Source: Klebsiella variicola (GTDB lineage Bacteria > Pseudomonadota > Gammaproteobacteria > Enterobacterales > Enterobacteriaceae). Taken from it: a stretch of 64,000 bases of DNA. Numbering within the stretch: the stretch's first letter is position 1; every line of letters starts with the position of its first letter. This document shows positions 44,637 to 58,205 of the stretch, in pieces. The stretch covers positions 372,001 to 436,000 of the forward strand of contig NZ_CP010523.2 in assembly GCF_000828055.2 (NCBI RefSeq). Reading direction: 5' to 3'. The notes below the pieces were generated by a model, which saw only the letters and a list, made by a program, of their open reading frames with translations, was not told where the DNA came from and searched no databases. The position numbers and the translations under genes were made by a program.

Positions 44637-46541
44637 TTAGCCTTCCTGAAGCATCTGCTCCAGCTGCTCCTGGGCCTCCAGCCAGGCCATTTCACACTCC
44701 TCCAGCCCGGACTTCGCGCTGGCCTGCTGCTGCAGGCATTCGGTTAGTTCGGCTTTACGTGAGGCGTCATAAAGCTCACTGTCGCCAAGTTTTTCTTCCG
44801 CACTGGCCAACTGCGCGTTGAGCTTGTCCATCTCTTTTTCCAGACGGGCGATCTCTTTGCGCAGCGGTTGGGTCTGGCTGCGCAGTTCCGCTTCCCGACG
44901 CTTCTGGTCCTTGCGCGCCTGCGCGCTGTTGCCGCTCTCTTTTGGCGCGTCGCTGCTCTGTGATTCCTGTTTTTGCGAGTCGCTGAGCCACTGCTGATAA
45001 TCTTCCAGATCGCCGTCGAACGGCTCGACTTTACCGTCATGAACGAGGTACAGATCGTCGGTGGTGGAACGGATCAGGTGACGATCGTGCGACACGACAA
45101 CCAGCGCCCCTTCAAAGTCGATCAGCGCTTCGGTTAAGGCCTGACGCATATCGAGGTCAAGGTGGTTGGTCGGTTCATCGAGCAGCAGCAGGTTAGGGCG
45201 CTGCCAGACGATCAGGGCCAGTACCAGGCGCGCTTTTTCTCCACCAGAGAAGCGGCGGGTCTCTTCGCTGACCTTATCGCCCTGGAAACCAAAGCCGCCC
45301 AGATAATCACGCAGTTTCTGCTCCAGTTCCTGCGGGGCCAGGCGCGCCAGGTGCTGCAGCGGCGACTCATCGGCACGCAGGAACTCCAGTTGATGCTGGG
45401 CGAAGTAGCCGAGCTTGATACCTTTTGCGAGACCGATCTCGCCGCTCACCGGCTGGAGTTCACCCGCCAGCAGCTTAATCAGAGTCGACTTCCCGGCGCC
45501 GTTGCGGCCCAGCAGGCCGATGCGCGAGCCCGGCACCAGATTGAGCTTGATGGAGTCGAGGATAATACGCTCGCCGTAACCGGCGCTGACTTTCTCCATT
45601 TTCAGTAACGGGTTAGGCAGACTCTCCGGCTGGCGGAAGCTGAAGTGGAACGGGTTATCCACGTGCGCCGGGGCGATAAGCTCCATCCGTTCGAGCATTT
45701 TGATACGGCTTTGCGCCTGCTTGGCCTTGGTGGCCTTAGCGCGGAAGCGGTCGATATAGCTTTGCAGATGCGCAACGCGCTGCTGCTGGCTTTCGTACAT
45801 CGCCTGCTGCTGAGAGAGACGGGTAGCGCGCTGCACTTCGAACGAGCTGTAGTTACCGGTGTACTCAAACATCGTCTGCTGTTCGATATGGATAATTTTG
45901 TCGACGATAGGATCGAGAAAATCGCGATCGTGGGAGATCAGGATCAGCGTCCCTGTGTAACCCTTAAGCCATTTTTCGAGCCAGATGACGGCATCGAGGT
46001 CGAGGTGGTTAGTCGGTTCATCGAGCAGCAGCAGATCGGAGCGGCAAATCAGCGCCTGGGCGAGGTTAAGGCGCATACGCCAGCCGCCGGAAAAATCGCT
46101 GACCGGCCGCTCCAGCTGTTCGTTGCTGAATCCCAGACCGTGCAGCAGGCTGGCAGCGCGCGAACGGATGGTCCAGGCGTCGATGGCGTCCAGCTTGCCG
46201 TGGACCGTGGCGATGGCATGGCCGTCGTTGCGCTCATTTGCCTGCTGGAGCGCGGCTTCCAGCTGGCGGTATTCACGATCGCCATCAATAACATAATCGA
46301 TAGCCGGCTGAGGCAGCGCCGGGGTTTCCTGATTCACCCATGCCAGCTGCCAGCTGCCTGGAAAGGTCATACTGCCGCCGTCAGCGCTTATCTCGTTTTT
46401 CAAAAGCGATAGCAGCGTCGATTTCCCGCAGCCGTTTTTCCCCACCAGACCGACCTTTTGGCCAGGGTTGATGGTAGCGGTGGCGTTGTCCAGCAGGACG
46501 CGTACGCCGCGACGAATTTGTAACGAGGAGAAAACAATCAT
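44637..46541 (-). CDS. yheS: YheS, ABC-F ATPase
   Basis: YheS is an ABC-F protein, a soluble ATPase with two nucleotide-binding domains that acts on the ribosome. The 634 residues show Walker A in VGLVGKNGCGKSTLLSLL (near residue 31) and in IGLLGRNGAGKSTLIKLL (near 338), ABC signatures (VSDFSGGWRMRL; RRFSGGEKARL), Walker B LLLDEPTNHLDLD twice, and the inter-domain linker around 230–290. The C-terminus is a charged coiled coil. No membrane domain is present, so it is not a transporter. Confidence 0.95.
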   Translation of the reverse strand: MIVFSSLQIRRGVRVLLDNATATINPGQKVGLVGKNGCGKSTLLSLLKNEISADGGSMTFPGSWQLAWVNQETPALPQPAIDYVIDGDREYRQLEAALQQANERNDGHAIATVHGKLDAIDAWTIRSRAASLLHGLGFSNEQLERPVSDFSGGWRMRLNLAQALICRSDLLLLDEPTNHLDLDAVIWLEKWLKGYTGTLILISHDRDFLDPIVDKIIHIEQQTMFEYTGNYSSFEVQRATRLSQQQAMYESQQQRVAHLQSYIDRFRAKATKAKQAQSRIKMLERMELIAPAHVDNPFHFSFRQPESLPNPLLKMEKVSAGYGERIILDSIKLNLVPGSRIGLLGRNGAGKSTLIKLLAGELQPVSGEIGLAKGIKLGYFAQHQLEFLRADESPLQHLARLAPQELEQKLRDYLGGFGFQGDKVSEETRRFSGGEKARLVLALIVWQRPNLLLLDEPTNHLDLDMRQALTEALIDFEGALVVVSHDRHLIRSTTDDLYLVHDGKVEPFDGDLEDYQQWLSDSQKQESQSSDAPKESGNSAQARKDQKRREAELRSQTQPLRKEIARLEKEMDKLNAQLASAEEKLGDSELYDASRKAELTECLQQQASAKSGLEECEMAWLEAQEQLEQMLQEG

Positions 46542-46714
46542 AAGGCGCCGTATGTTCAGACTATGTTAATTTGTCATTATGATAATGTAGTGTGGAAGCG
46601 AATCGCTTCACCGGGCCGCCATGGTAGCCCAAAACGAAGACGATACACAAAGTCATTCTGGCGGTGTCAGAACACCGGGGCTGCGCAGGCCGCCAGAAGA
46701 CCTACGGGAGGGGA
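46542..46714. promoter_or_regulatory. yheS–kefG divergent region with palindrome
   Basis: This 173-bp gap separates yheS (minus) from kefG (plus). It contains CATTAT-G-ATAATG at 46575–46587, a perfect 6-1-6 palindrome 34 bp upstream of yheS. It may be an operator; I cannot name the regulator. Confidence 0.45.
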
Positions 46715-47278
46715 ATGATGTCTCAGACAGCGAAAGTGTTGCTGCTGTATGCCCACCCAGAATCTCATGATTCCGTGGCCAACCGGGTTTTATTAGAGCC
46801 GGCCTTACAGTTGCCGAACGTCACCGTGCACGATCTTTACGCGCACTATCCGGATTTTTTTATCGATATCGCTCATGAACAGGACCTGCTGCGCCAGCAT
46901 GAGGTGATTGTTTTCCAGCATCCTTTATATACCTGGAGCTGTCCGGCGCTGCTCAAGGAGTGGTTGGATCGTGTGTTAAGCCGCGGCTTCGCCAGCGGTG
47001 CCGGAGGAAACGAACTGGCGGGAAAGTACTGGCGTAGTGTGATCACCACCGGCGAACCTGAGAGCGCCTACCGTCGCGATGCCAATCGCTATCCGATGAA
47101 CGATATTTTACGTCCTTTTGAACTGACCGCCGGCATGTGCCGTATGCACTGGATGAGCCCCATTATTGTCTACTGGGCACGGCGGCAACAGCCAGAGGAA
47201 TTGCGTAGCCGCGCTCGGGCCTACCGGGACTGGCTGGCCAATCCCCTTACCGCCGGAGGTATACATGGCGGGATCTGA
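46715..47278 (+). CDS. kefG: KefG, ancillary flavoprotein of KefB
   Basis: KefG is a flavodoxin-like NAD(P)H oxidoreductase-fold protein required for full activity of the KefB potassium efflux system. The 187-residue product begins [20 protein letters not shown], preceded by GGGAGGGGA. The FMN-binding regions [20 protein letters not shown] and [10 protein letters not shown] are conserved with E. coli KefG. It overlaps kefB by 14 bp, consistent with a single functional unit. Confidence 0.95.
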   Translation: MMSQTAKVLLLYAHPESHDSVANRVLLEPALQLPNVTVHDLYAHYPDFFIDIAHEQDLLRQHEVIVFQHPLYTWSCPALLKEWLDRVLSRGFASGAGGNELAGKYWRSVITTGEPESAYRRDANRYPMNDILRPFELTAGMCRMHWMSPIIVYWARRQQPEELRSRARAYRDWLANPLTAGGIHGGI

Positions 47279-49070
47279 TTTGCTGCTGGCGGGCGTTCTT
47301 TTTTTGTTCGCCGCCGTTATTGCCGTACCTCTGGCCTCAAGATTGGGTATTGGCGCGGTGCTGGGCTATCTGCTGGCCGGGATTGCGATTGGCCCGTGGG
47401 GACTTGGGTTTATCAGCGATGTGGATGAAATTCTCCATTTCTCTGAGCTCGGCGTAGTGTTTCTGATGTTTATCATCGGCCTGGAGCTTAATCCGGCCAA
47501 GCTATGGCGGCTGCGAAGCTCTATCTTCGGCGTTGGCGCGGCGCAGGTGATGCTCAGCGCGGCGATCCTCGGTGGATTGCTGATGACGACCGGGTTTTCA
47601 TGGCAGGCGGCGGTGGTCGGCGGGATCGGCCTGGCGATGTCTTCCACCGCCATGGCGCTGCAGCTGATGCGTGAGAAGGGAATGAGCCGCAGCGAATCGG
47701 GGCAGTTAGGCTTTTCGGTCCTGCTGTTTCAGGATCTGGCGGTGATCCCGGCGCTGGCGCTGGTTCCCCTGCTGGCCGGTTCCGCGGATGAGCATGTTAA
47801 CTGGCTGACGGTCGGTATGAAGGTCCTGGCCTTTGCCGGGATGCTGATTGGCGGACGCTATCTGCTGCGGCCGGTGTTCCGTTTCATCGCCAGCTCAGGG
47901 GTCAGGGAAGTGTTTACTGCCGCCACGCTACTGCTGGTCCTTGGGTCGGCGCTGTTTATGGAGGCGCTGGGGTTGTCGATGGCGCTTGGTACCTTTATCG
48001 CCGGCGTGCTGCTGGCGGAAAGCGAGTATCGCCACGAACTGGAAATCGCTATCGATCCGTTCAAGGGGCTGCTGCTTGGGCTGTTCTTTATCTCCGTCGG
48101 CATGGCGCTGAACCTTGGCGTGCTGTATACCCATCTGCTGTGGGTGGCGGTGAGTGTGGCGGTGCTGGTGGCGGTAAAAATGCTGGTGCTCTATCTGCTG
48201 GCCCGTCTCTATGGCCTGCGAAGTTCAGAGCGGATGCAGTTTGCGGGCGTATTAAGCCAGGGCGGTGAGTTCGCGTTTGTCCTCTTTTCGCTGCCCGCCT
48301 CTCAGCGGTTGTTCCAGCATGACCAGATGGCGCTGCTGCTGGTGGCGGTGACGTTGTCGATGATGACGACGCCGCTGCTGATGAAGGGGATAGATAAGCT
48401 ATTGTCGCGACGGCTGAATCCGGCAGATGATACCGATGAGGCGCCGTGGGTGGAGGATGACAAGCCGCAGGTGATTATTGTCGGGTTTGGTCGCTTTGGT
48501 CAGGTTATCGGTCGCCTGCTGATGGCCAATAAGATGCGTATTACAGTGCTGGAGCGGGACATCAGCGCGGTGAATCTGATGCGAAACTATGGCTACAAAG
48601 TCTATTTTGGCGACGCTACCCAGCTGGAGCTGCTGCGCTCGGCGGGAGCGGAAGAGGCGCAGTCGATCGTCATCACCTGTAATGAGCCGGAAGACACCAT
48701 GCGGCTGGTGGAAATGTGTCAACAACACTTTCCACATCTGCATATTCTGGCCCGCGCACGCGGTCGCGTTGAGGCGCATGAGCTGCTGCAGGCCGGTGTG
48801 ACGCAGTTTTCTCGTGAAACCTTCTCCAGTGCACTGGAACTGGGGCGCAAAGCGCTCATCACCCTGGGGATGCATCCTCACCAGGCCCAGCGCGCGCAAC
48901 TGCACTTCCGACGGCTCGATATGCGAATGCTGCGCGAGTTAATGCCAGTGCATACTGATACGGTACAGGTATCTCGCGTGCGGGAAGCCCGACGCGAACT
49001 GGAAGAGATTTTTCAGCGTGAAATGCAGAAAGAAAGTCGGCAGCTGGACGGCTGGGACGAGTTTGAATAA
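47265..49070 (+). CDS. kefB: Glutathione-gated potassium/proton antiporter KefB
   Basis: KefB exports K+ in exchange for H+, and is opened by glutathione adducts to acidify the cell during electrophile stress. The 601 residues equal the E. coli length. The N-terminal CPA2 antiporter domain has about 12 spans from residue 1 to about 380, with [21 protein letters not shown] at the start. The C-terminal RCK domain begins with [18 protein letters not shown] (GxGxxG near residue 408). The start is ATGGCGGGATCT inside the end of kefG. yheV follows after 11 bp. Confidence 0.97.
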   Translation: MAGSDLLLAGVLFLFAAVIAVPLASRLGIGAVLGYLLAGIAIGPWGLGFISDVDEILHFSELGVVFLMFIIGLELNPAKLWRLRSSIFGVGAAQVMLSAAILGGLLMTTGFSWQAAVVGGIGLAMSSTAMALQLMREKGMSRSESGQLGFSVLLFQDLAVIPALALVPLLAGSADEHVNWLTVGMKVLAFAGMLIGGRYLLRPVFRFIASSGVREVFTAATLLLVLGSALFMEALGLSMALGTFIAGVLLAESEYRHELEIAIDPFKGLLLGLFFISVGMALNLGVLYTHLLWVAVSVAVLVAVKMLVLYLLARLYGLRSSERMQFAGVLSQGGEFAFVLFSLPASQRLFQHDQMALLLVAVTLSMMTTPLLMKGIDKLLSRRLNPADDTDEAPWVEDDKPQVIIVGFGRFGQVIGRLLMANKMRITVLERDISAVNLMRNYGYKVYFGDATQLELLRSAGAEEAQSIVITCNEPEDTMRLVEMCQQHFPHLHILARARGRVEAHELLQAGVTQFSRETFSSALELGRKALITLGMHPHQAQRAQLHFRRLDMRMLRELMPVHTDTVQVSRVREARRELEEIFQREMQKESRQLDGWDEFE

Positions 49071-49081
49071 AGGTAAATCAT

Positions 49082-49282
49082 ATGGCAGTGCGTAAACGTT
49101 TTATTGCCGGGGCGAAATGTCCGGCGTGCCAGGCGCAGGATTCGCTGGCGATGTGGCGTGAGAATAATGTCGATGTCGTTGAATGCGTTAAGTGTGGTCA
49201 CCAAATGCGTGAGGCGGATAAAGAGGCCCGCGAGCATGTACGCAAAGAGGAGCAGGTGATTGGCATTTTTCATCCCGACTAG
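49082..49282 (+). CDS. yheV: YheV, zinc-ribbon small protein
   Basis: YheV is a 66-residue conserved protein of unknown function. Two CxxC pairs (KCPACQAQ and CVKCGHQ) fit a zinc ribbon. It begins MAVRKRFIAGAKCPACQAQD, ends with a charged helix (EAREHVRKEEQVIG) and lies 11 bp after kefB, suggesting co-expression. The E. coli homologue has the same length. Confidence 0.92.
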   Translation: MAVRKRFIAGAKCPACQAQDSLAMWRENNVDVVECVKCGHQMREADKEAREHVRKEEQVIGIFHPD

Positions 49283-49304
49283 CGTTATCCGTCGGCTTTT
49301 TTTA
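49275..49304 (+). terminator. Terminator after yheV
   Basis: CCGAC, an 11-base loop and GTCGG are followed by CTTTTTTT. The stem starts within the last yheV codons and is short, but the T-tract is good. Confidence 0.65.
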
Positions 49305-49375
49305 AGCTAGAGGGTACACGGCTGCAGAATTCCGCTACAATCTGCGCCACTATTCTTCCCATCTCAGGAGATATC

Positions 49376-49966
49376 ATGAAAGTAGCAAAAGACCTGGTGG
49401 TCAGCCTGGCCTATCAGGTACGTACAGAAGACGGTGTGTTGGTTGATGAGTCTCCGGTAAGCGCGCCGCTGGATTACCTGCACGGTCACGGCTCCCTGAT
49501 TTCCGGCCTGGAAAACGCGCTGGATGGCCACGAAGTGGGCGACAAATTTGACGTAGCTGTCGGCGCTAACGACGCTTACGGCCAGTATGACGAAAACCTG
49601 GTGCAGCGTGTACCGAAAGACGTCTTTATGGGCGTTGATGAACTGCAGGTTGGTATGCGCTTCCTGGCGGAAACCGATCAGGGTCCAGTACCGGTAGAAA
49701 TCACTGAAGTTGAAGACGACCACGTTGTGGTTGATGGCAACCACATGCTGGCTGGCCAGAACCTGAAGTTCAATGTGGAAGTTGTCGCTATTCGTGAAGC
49801 AACGGCTGAAGAGCTGGAGCATGGTCACGTGCATGGCGCTCATGGCCACGATCACGATCATGACCATGGTCATGACGGTTGCTGCGGCGGCCACGGCCAC
49901 GATCATGGTCACGACCATGAACACGGCAAAGGTGGTTGCGGTAACGGCGGTTGCGGTTGCCACTAA
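49376..49966 (+). CDS. slyD: FKBP-type isomerase and metallochaperone SlyD
   Basis: SlyD is a cytoplasmic peptidyl-prolyl isomerase and Ni2+/Zn2+ chaperone, assisting hydrogenase maturation. The 196-residue protein has an FKBP domain (residues 1–70 and about 130–145) split by the IF chaperone insert (VGANDAYGQYDENLV and beyond). The C-terminal tail from about residue 148 is a metal-binding region rich in His, Cys, Asp and Gly (HGHDHDHDHGHDGCCGGHGH), ending CGNGGCGCH. At DNA level the tail is a degenerate array of CATGGTCACGATCATGAC-like units, not a separate element. Confidence 0.98.
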   Translation: MKVAKDLVVSLAYQVRTEDGVLVDESPVSAPLDYLHGHGSLISGLENALDGHEVGDKFDVAVGANDAYGQYDENLVQRVPKDVFMGVDELQVGMRFLAETDQGPVPVEITEVEDDHVVVDGNHMLAGQNLKFNVEVVAIREATAEELEHGHVHGAHGHDHDHDHGHDGCCGGHGHDHGHDHEHGKGGCGNGGCGCH

Positions 49967-49991
49967 TGGCGTCGCGTTCGCGCGGATAGCC

Positions 49992-50019
49992 AAAAAAAGC
50001 GGGGAAACCCGCTTTTTTT
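49992..50019. terminator. Bidirectional terminator between slyD and slyX
   Basis: AAAAAAAGCGGG-GAAA-CCCGCTTTTTTT is a symmetric hairpin with A and T tracts, between the convergent slyD and slyX stop codons. Confidence 0.9.
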
Positions 50020-50024
50020 ACGTC

Positions 50025-50243
50025 TCAATAATGGGGAGGCGGCGTCTCTTCTGCCTGAGAGGCGATATGGGACGGTTGGGTCGCCTTCAGTTTCTCGATC
50101 ATCAGACGCATATGCTCCCGCATCTTCGCCATCTCTATCTCGTGGGCGGTCACGGTTTTATTGAGGTCTTCGATGGTGATTTCCTGAAACGCCAGCCGGC
50201 TTTCCAGCTCTGCAAGGCGCGTTTCTAATGTGCTATCGTGCAT
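50025..50243 (-). CDS. slyX: SlyX
   Basis: SlyX is a small protein of unknown function, named for its position beside slyD. The 72-residue product begins [20 protein letters not shown] and is almost entirely heptad-like coiled coil ([39 protein letters not shown]) with a Pro/His-rich end (ETPPPHY). It faces fkpA divergently. Confidence 0.93.
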   Translation of the reverse strand: MHDSTLETRLAELESRLAFQEITIEDLNKTVTAHEIEMAKMREHMRLMIEKLKATQPSHIASQAEETPPPHY

Positions 50244-50465
50244 GGGTAACCTCTTTAGTCTGATCCTGCGAGCGGATTCTACTTAAGTTTCTCTTTTCGC
50301 GCAGCATCGCTGCGTCTGACAGGAAACTTATTCATACAAAAATAGTCCTAAAAGAGGCGATATTCAGGAACGTCCGTATGTAGATTTTAACGGCAACGTT
50401 CTATAGTACGTTTTTTGCTTTTTACGATAACCCTGGGGTGAGAGGCCCCGGCCCTGGAGAAATGG

Positions 50466-51296
50466 ATGAAATCACTGTTTAAAGTAACGCTGCTGGCGAC
50501 CACAATGGCCGTCGCCCTGAATGCACCGCTGACCTTTGCTGCAGATGCGGCGGCGAAGGCAGCCCCAGCGGCTGAGAGTAAATCGGCATTTAAAAATGAC
50601 GATCAGAAATCCGCCTATGCACTGGGCGCGTCTCTCGGGCGTTACATGGAAAACTCCCTGAAAGAACAAGAAAAGCTGGGCATTAAGCTGGACAAAGCCC
50701 AGTTGATCGCCGGCGTACAGGACGCGTTTGCCGATAAGAGCAAGCTGTCCGACCAGGAGATCGAACAGACTCTGCAGGCCTTTGAAACGCGCGTGAAGAC
50801 CGCGGCTCAGCAGAAAATGGAAAAAGACGCGACTGAGAACGAAGCCAAAGGCAAAACCTTCCGCGATAGCTTTGCTAAAGAGAAGGGCGTGAAAACCTCG
50901 AAAACTGGCCTGCTGTATAAAGTCGAGAAAGAAGGCACTGGTGATGCGCCGAAAGACAGCGACACCGTGGTGGTTAACTACAAAGGCACCCTGATCGACG
51001 GTAAAGAGTTTGATAACTCTTATACCCGCGGTGAGCCGCTCTCTTTCCGCCTGGACGGCGTGATCCCGGGCTGGACGGAAGGCCTGAAGAACATCAAGAA
51101 AGGCGGTAAAATCAAGCTGGTCATTCCACCGGATCTGGCTTACGGCAAAACCGGCGTTCCGGGGATCCCGGCCAACTCTACGCTGGTCTTTGACGTAGAA
51201 CTGCTGGATATCAAACCGGCGCCTAAGGCGGATGCACAGCCGGAAGCCGCTGGCGACGCGAAAGCCGCAGACGCGAATGCTGACGCTAAGAAGTAA
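50466..51296 (+). CDS. fkpA: Periplasmic FKBP-type isomerase and chaperone FkpA
   Basis: FkpA is a dimeric periplasmic prolyl isomerase with chaperone activity. The 276-residue precursor has a Sec signal peptide ending LTFA-A near residue 25, an N-terminal helical dimerisation/chaperone domain (about 45–140), and a C-terminal FKBP domain (VVVNYKGTLIDGKEFDNSYT, VIPGWTEGLKNIKKGGK, IPPDLAYG). An Ala/Lys/Asp-rich tail follows, slightly longer than in E. coli. It is sigma-E-controlled in E. coli; GGAAC at 50367–50371 could be the −35, but I cannot confirm the −10. Confidence 0.97.
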   Translation: MKSLFKVTLLATTMAVALNAPLTFAADAAAKAAPAAESKSAFKNDDQKSAYALGASLGRYMENSLKEQEKLGIKLDKAQLIAGVQDAFADKSKLSDQEIEQTLQAFETRVKTAAQQKMEKDATENEAKGKTFRDSFAKEKGVKTSKTGLLYKVEKEGTGDAPKDSDTVVVNYKGTLIDGKEFDNSYTRGEPLSFRLDGVIPGWTEGLKNIKKGGKIKLVIPPDLAYGKTGVPGIPANSTLVFDVELLDIKPAPKADAQPEAAGDAKAADANADAKK

Positions 51297-51305
51297 TCGG
51301 GTTCA

Positions 51306-51338
51306 GGCCGCCGTCTCGTCAGAGGCGGCGGCTTTTTT
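51306..51338 (+). terminator. Terminator of fkpA
   Basis: GGCCGCCGTCT and its partner AGGCGGCGGC flank a short loop and are followed by TTTTTTAT, 10 bp after the fkpA stop codon. Confidence 0.88.
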
Positions 51339-51464
51339 ATTGAGCGCAGATATAATTAAAACTGGAAAGATCCTCAGGCGCTGTATTACTTTAGATAGCT
51401 TAATAATGATGATGAGCCTGCCCTGACAATAACGACAGGCTCCTGAAAAGGAGTGCTTTTTTTC

Positions 51465-52187
51465 ATGTCCAGGTCGCTTTTAACCAACGAAACCAGCGAG
51501 CTTGACCTGCTGGATCAACGTCCCTTTGACCAGACCGATTTCGATATTCTTAAATCTTATGAAGCGGTGGTGGACGGGTTGGCGATGCTCATCGGTTCGC
51601 ACTGTGAAATCGTGCTGCATTCTTTGCAGGATCTTAAATGCTCTGCCATCCGTATCGCCAATGGTGAACATACCGGCCGCCAAATCGGTTCACCGATTAC
51701 CGATCTTGCGCTGCGCATGCTGCACGATATGACGGGCGCCGATAGCAGCGTTTCCAAATGCTACTTCACCCGCGCCAAAAGCGGCGTACTGATGAAGTCG
51801 GTGACGATAGCCATTCGCAATCGCGATCATCGGGTGATCGGTCTGCTGTGCATCAACATGAATCTGGATGTGCCTTTTTCACAGATCATGAGCACCTTTA
51901 TTCCGCCAGAAACGCCGGAGGTCAACTCACCGGTGAACTTTGCTTCCTCGGTTGACGATCTGGTCGCGCAGACGCTGGAATTCACCATTGAAGAGGTGAA
52001 CGCCGATCGCAGCGTGTCTAATAATGCGAAAAACCGCCAAATCGTGCTGAATCTCTACGAAAAAGGGATCTTCGATATCAAAGACGCCATTAACCAGGTG
52101 GCCGATCGTCTGAATATCTCCAAGCATACCGTCTACCTCTATATCCGCCAGTTCAAGAGCGGCGATTTCCAGGGGCTGGATAAGTAA
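51465..52187 (+). CDS. yheO: YheO, putative DNA-binding regulator
   Basis: YheO is a predicted transcriptional regulator of unknown target. The 240-residue product starts [21 protein letters not shown] YheO/PAS-like sensor domain covers about residues 25–130 ([35 protein letters not shown]) and a C-terminal helix-turn-helix lies at about 190–235 ([20 protein letters not shown]). A GTG four codons upstream is possible, but the E. coli protein begins at this ATG, and AAGGAG sits 11 bp before it. Its stop overlaps the tusD ATG (TAATG). Confidence 0.93.
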   Translation: MSRSLLTNETSELDLLDQRPFDQTDFDILKSYEAVVDGLAMLIGSHCEIVLHSLQDLKCSAIRIANGEHTGRQIGSPITDLALRMLHDMTGADSSVSKCYFTRAKSGVLMKSVTIAIRNRDHRVIGLLCINMNLDVPFSQIMSTFIPPETPEVNSPVNFASSVDDLVAQTLEFTIEEVNADRSVSNNAKNRQIVLNLYEKGIFDIKDAINQVADRLNISKHTVYLYIRQFKSGDFQGLDK

Positions 52188-52573
52188 TGCGTTTTGCCCT
52201 CACGGTGACTGGCCCTGCCTATGGGACCCAGCAGGCGAGCAGCGCCTGGCAGTTTGCCCAGGCCGTATTGCAGGAAGGTCATGAACTGGCATGCGTTTTT
52301 TTCTATCGCGAAGGCGTGCTCAACGCTAACCAACTGACGGCGCCCGCCAGCGATGAGTTCGATCTGGTGCGCGCGTGGCAATCATTGCACGATGAACAAG
52401 GTGTGGCACTACACATCTGCGTGGCGGCTGCCTTGCGTCGAGGCGTAACGGACGAGCGTGAGGCGCAACAGCTCGCGCTGGCCAGCCACAATTTGCAACC
52501 CGGCTTCACGCTGAGCGGGCTCGGCGCGCTGGCGGAAGCCGCGCTCACTTGCGATCGGATGGTGCAGTTCTGA
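52187..52573 (+). CDS. tusD: Sulfurtransferase TusD
   Basis: TusD is part of the TusBCD complex, which relays persulfide sulfur from TusA to TusE for 2-thiouridine modification of tRNA wobble bases. The 128-residue protein has the DsrE fold, and Cys78 (in [14 protein letters not shown]), the sulfur-accepting residue in E. coli TusD, is present. It shares a base with the end of yheO and its stop overlaps the tusC start. Confidence 0.97.
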   Translation: MRFALTVTGPAYGTQQASSAWQFAQAVLQEGHELACVFFYREGVLNANQLTAPASDEFDLVRAWQSLHDEQGVALHICVAAALRRGVTDEREAQQLALASHNLQPGFTLSGLGALAEAALTCDRMVQF

Positions 52574-52932
52574 TGAAACGTGTGGCTTTTATTTTTTCCT
52601 CCGCGCCGCACGGCAGCGCCGCCGGCAGGGAAGGGCTCGATGCCTTATTAGCAACCTCCGCGCTCACCGACGAGATTGGCGTGTTCTTTGTAGGCGACGG
52701 CGTTTTTCAACTGCTGCCCGATCAACGGCCGGGTGCAGTGCTGGCTCGCGACTACATAGCCACCTTTAAACTGCTGTCACTGTATGATATCGATCAGTGC
52801 TGGCTGTGTGCCGACTCCGCGCGGGAGCGCGGTCTGGACCCCGCTACTCCGTGGGTGGTGGATGTCGAATGCCTGGCGCCGGATGCCCTGCGCGCCCGTC
52901 TGCATGAATTTGATGTGATTTTGCGTTTCTGA
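52573..52932 (+). CDS. tusC: TusC
   Basis: TusC is the second DsrE-family subunit of TusBCD. The 119-residue product begins [20 protein letters not shown], matching E. coli TusC in length. The frame is open 8 codons upstream inside tusD, but the TGATG junction fixes the start at 52573. It ends 7 bp before tusB. Confidence 0.96.
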   Translation: MKRVAFIFSSAPHGSAAGREGLDALLATSALTDEIGVFFVGDGVFQLLPDQRPGAVLARDYIATFKLLSLYDIDQCWLCADSARERGLDPATPWVVDVECLAPDALRARLHEFDVILRF

Positions 52933-52939
52933 GGTCCCC

Positions 52940-53227
52940 ATGCTCCATACGCTCAGTGTTTCTCCCTGGCATGCCGATATCGCAGCAATGCTTCGCGTGA
53001 TGGATCACGGTGACGATCTGTTATTGCTGTCTGATGGCGTCACGGCGGCCATCGCCGGTGGTCGCTTCCTTGAGATCCTGCAATCCGCCCCCATAACCCT
53101 CTATGTGCTGCAAGACGACGTTGACGCCCGCGGGCTGGCTGGTCAAATTGCGGACAGTGTCGGTAGGGTTAGCTATACTGATTTCGTCAGACTCACGGTA
53201 AAACATGCCGGTCAGCTGGCCTGGTGA
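52940..53227 (+). CDS. tusB: TusB
   Basis: TusB completes the heterohexameric TusBCD sulfur relay. The 95-residue product starts [20 protein letters not shown] and ends [17 protein letters not shown], like E. coli TusB, with the [16 protein letters not shown] block conserved. It is the last gene of yheO-tusDCB, with the str promoter beginning just after its stop. Confidence 0.95.
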   Translation: MLHTLSVSPWHADIAAMLRVMDHGDDLLLLSDGVTAAIAGGRFLEILQSAPITLYVLQDDVDARGLAGQIADSVGRVSYTDFVRLTVKHAGQLAW

Positions 53228-53249
53228 TGGCGGGATCGTTGTATATTTC

Positions 53250-53278
53250 TTGACACCTTTTCGGCACCGCCCTAAAAT
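53250..53278 (+). promoter_or_regulatory. str operon promoter
   Basis: TTGACA, a 17-bp spacer and TAAAAT make a near-consensus sigma-70 promoter about 75 bp upstream of rpsL. A perfect 8-bp hairpin (CCTCATAT-T-ATATGAGG, 53286–53302) starts at the expected 5' end of the transcript. Confidence 0.88.
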
Positions 53279-53300
53279 TCTGCGTCCTCATATTATATGA

Positions 53301-53726
<426 letters not shown>

Positions 53727-53807
53727 TGGTTCTCCGTTAAGTAAGGCCAAACTGATTTACCTTAATGTCATACTAAACTCTTAGAGTTTTGGACAATCCT
53801 GAATTAA

Positions 53808-54293
<486 letters not shown>

Positions 54294-54377
54294 TCCCTTC
54301 GGAGTCATAGTCACCAGGCGGGCGCTTCAGATGAGTCGCCCGCTCTGGATAACTTAACTGAACGCCTAAAGAAATAA

Positions 54378-57758
<3,381 letters not shown>

Positions 57759-57774
57759 TTCGTTAGCTTCGAAT

Positions 57775-57800
57775 AAAAAGGGCGCTTCGGCGCCCTTTTT
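57775..57800 (+). terminator. str operon terminator
   Basis: AAAAAGGGCGC-TTCG-GCGCCCTTTTT has a UUCG loop, a GC stem and a T-tract 17 bp after the tufA stop codon. Confidence 0.95.
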
Positions 57801-57888
57801 GCTGCGCGCAGTTCCGCGAAATAACGTGTACAACACACCATTCATAACGTGCGCTGCGGCGGATAATGCGCAAATGGTCTATTGTAAT

Positions 57889-57907
57889 CATAACTATTCT
57901 CATTTAA
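57889..57907 (+). promoter_or_regulatory. Fur-like site upstream of bfd
   Basis: The reverse complement, AATGAGAATAGTTATG, matches 12 of the corresponding 16 Fur consensus positions and lies about 31–49 bp upstream of bfd. bfd is Fur-repressed in E. coli; this site is inferred by eye. Confidence 0.5.
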
Positions 57908-57937
57908 TATTTGTGCATAAATTGAACGGGAGTTTAT

Positions 57938-58132
57938 ATGTACGTTTGTTTGTGCAATGGCGTTAGCGATAAAAAAATTCGCCAGGTTGTTCGCCAGTTT
58001 CAACCGCAATCTTTTCAGCAATTACGTAAGTTTGTTCCCGTTGGAAATCAATGCGGTAAGTGTGTTCGAGCTGCACGTGAAGTGATGGAAGATGAATTAA
58101 CCACCATGCCGGAATTCAAAGAAATCGCCTGA
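57938..58132 (+). CDS. bfd: Bacterioferritin-associated ferredoxin Bfd
   Basis: Bfd is a small [2Fe-2S] protein that docks on bacterioferritin and supplies electrons to release stored iron. The 64-residue product begins MYVCLCNGVSDKKIRQVVRQ. The four cluster cysteines are Cys4, Cys6, Cys39 and Cys42 (GNQCGKC). bfr follows after 73 bp. Its promoter region has a Fur-like site, fitting release of iron during scarcity. Confidence 0.97.
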   Translation: MYVCLCNGVSDKKIRQVVRQFQPQSFQQLRKFVPVGNQCGKCVRAAREVMEDELTTMPEFKEIA

Positions 58133-58205
58133 AGTCCGCGCTTCTCTTTTGACATCCCTATAGGCCGGACTACGCTTCAATAAGTGGAAGCGGAGGGACT
58201 ATATA

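Noticed and set aside
49819-49963. Repeated CATGGTCACGATCATGAC units resembling a repeat array
   Set aside because: The repeats encode the His-rich SlyD tail in frame; there are no unique spacers, so it is not CRISPR or a mobile element.
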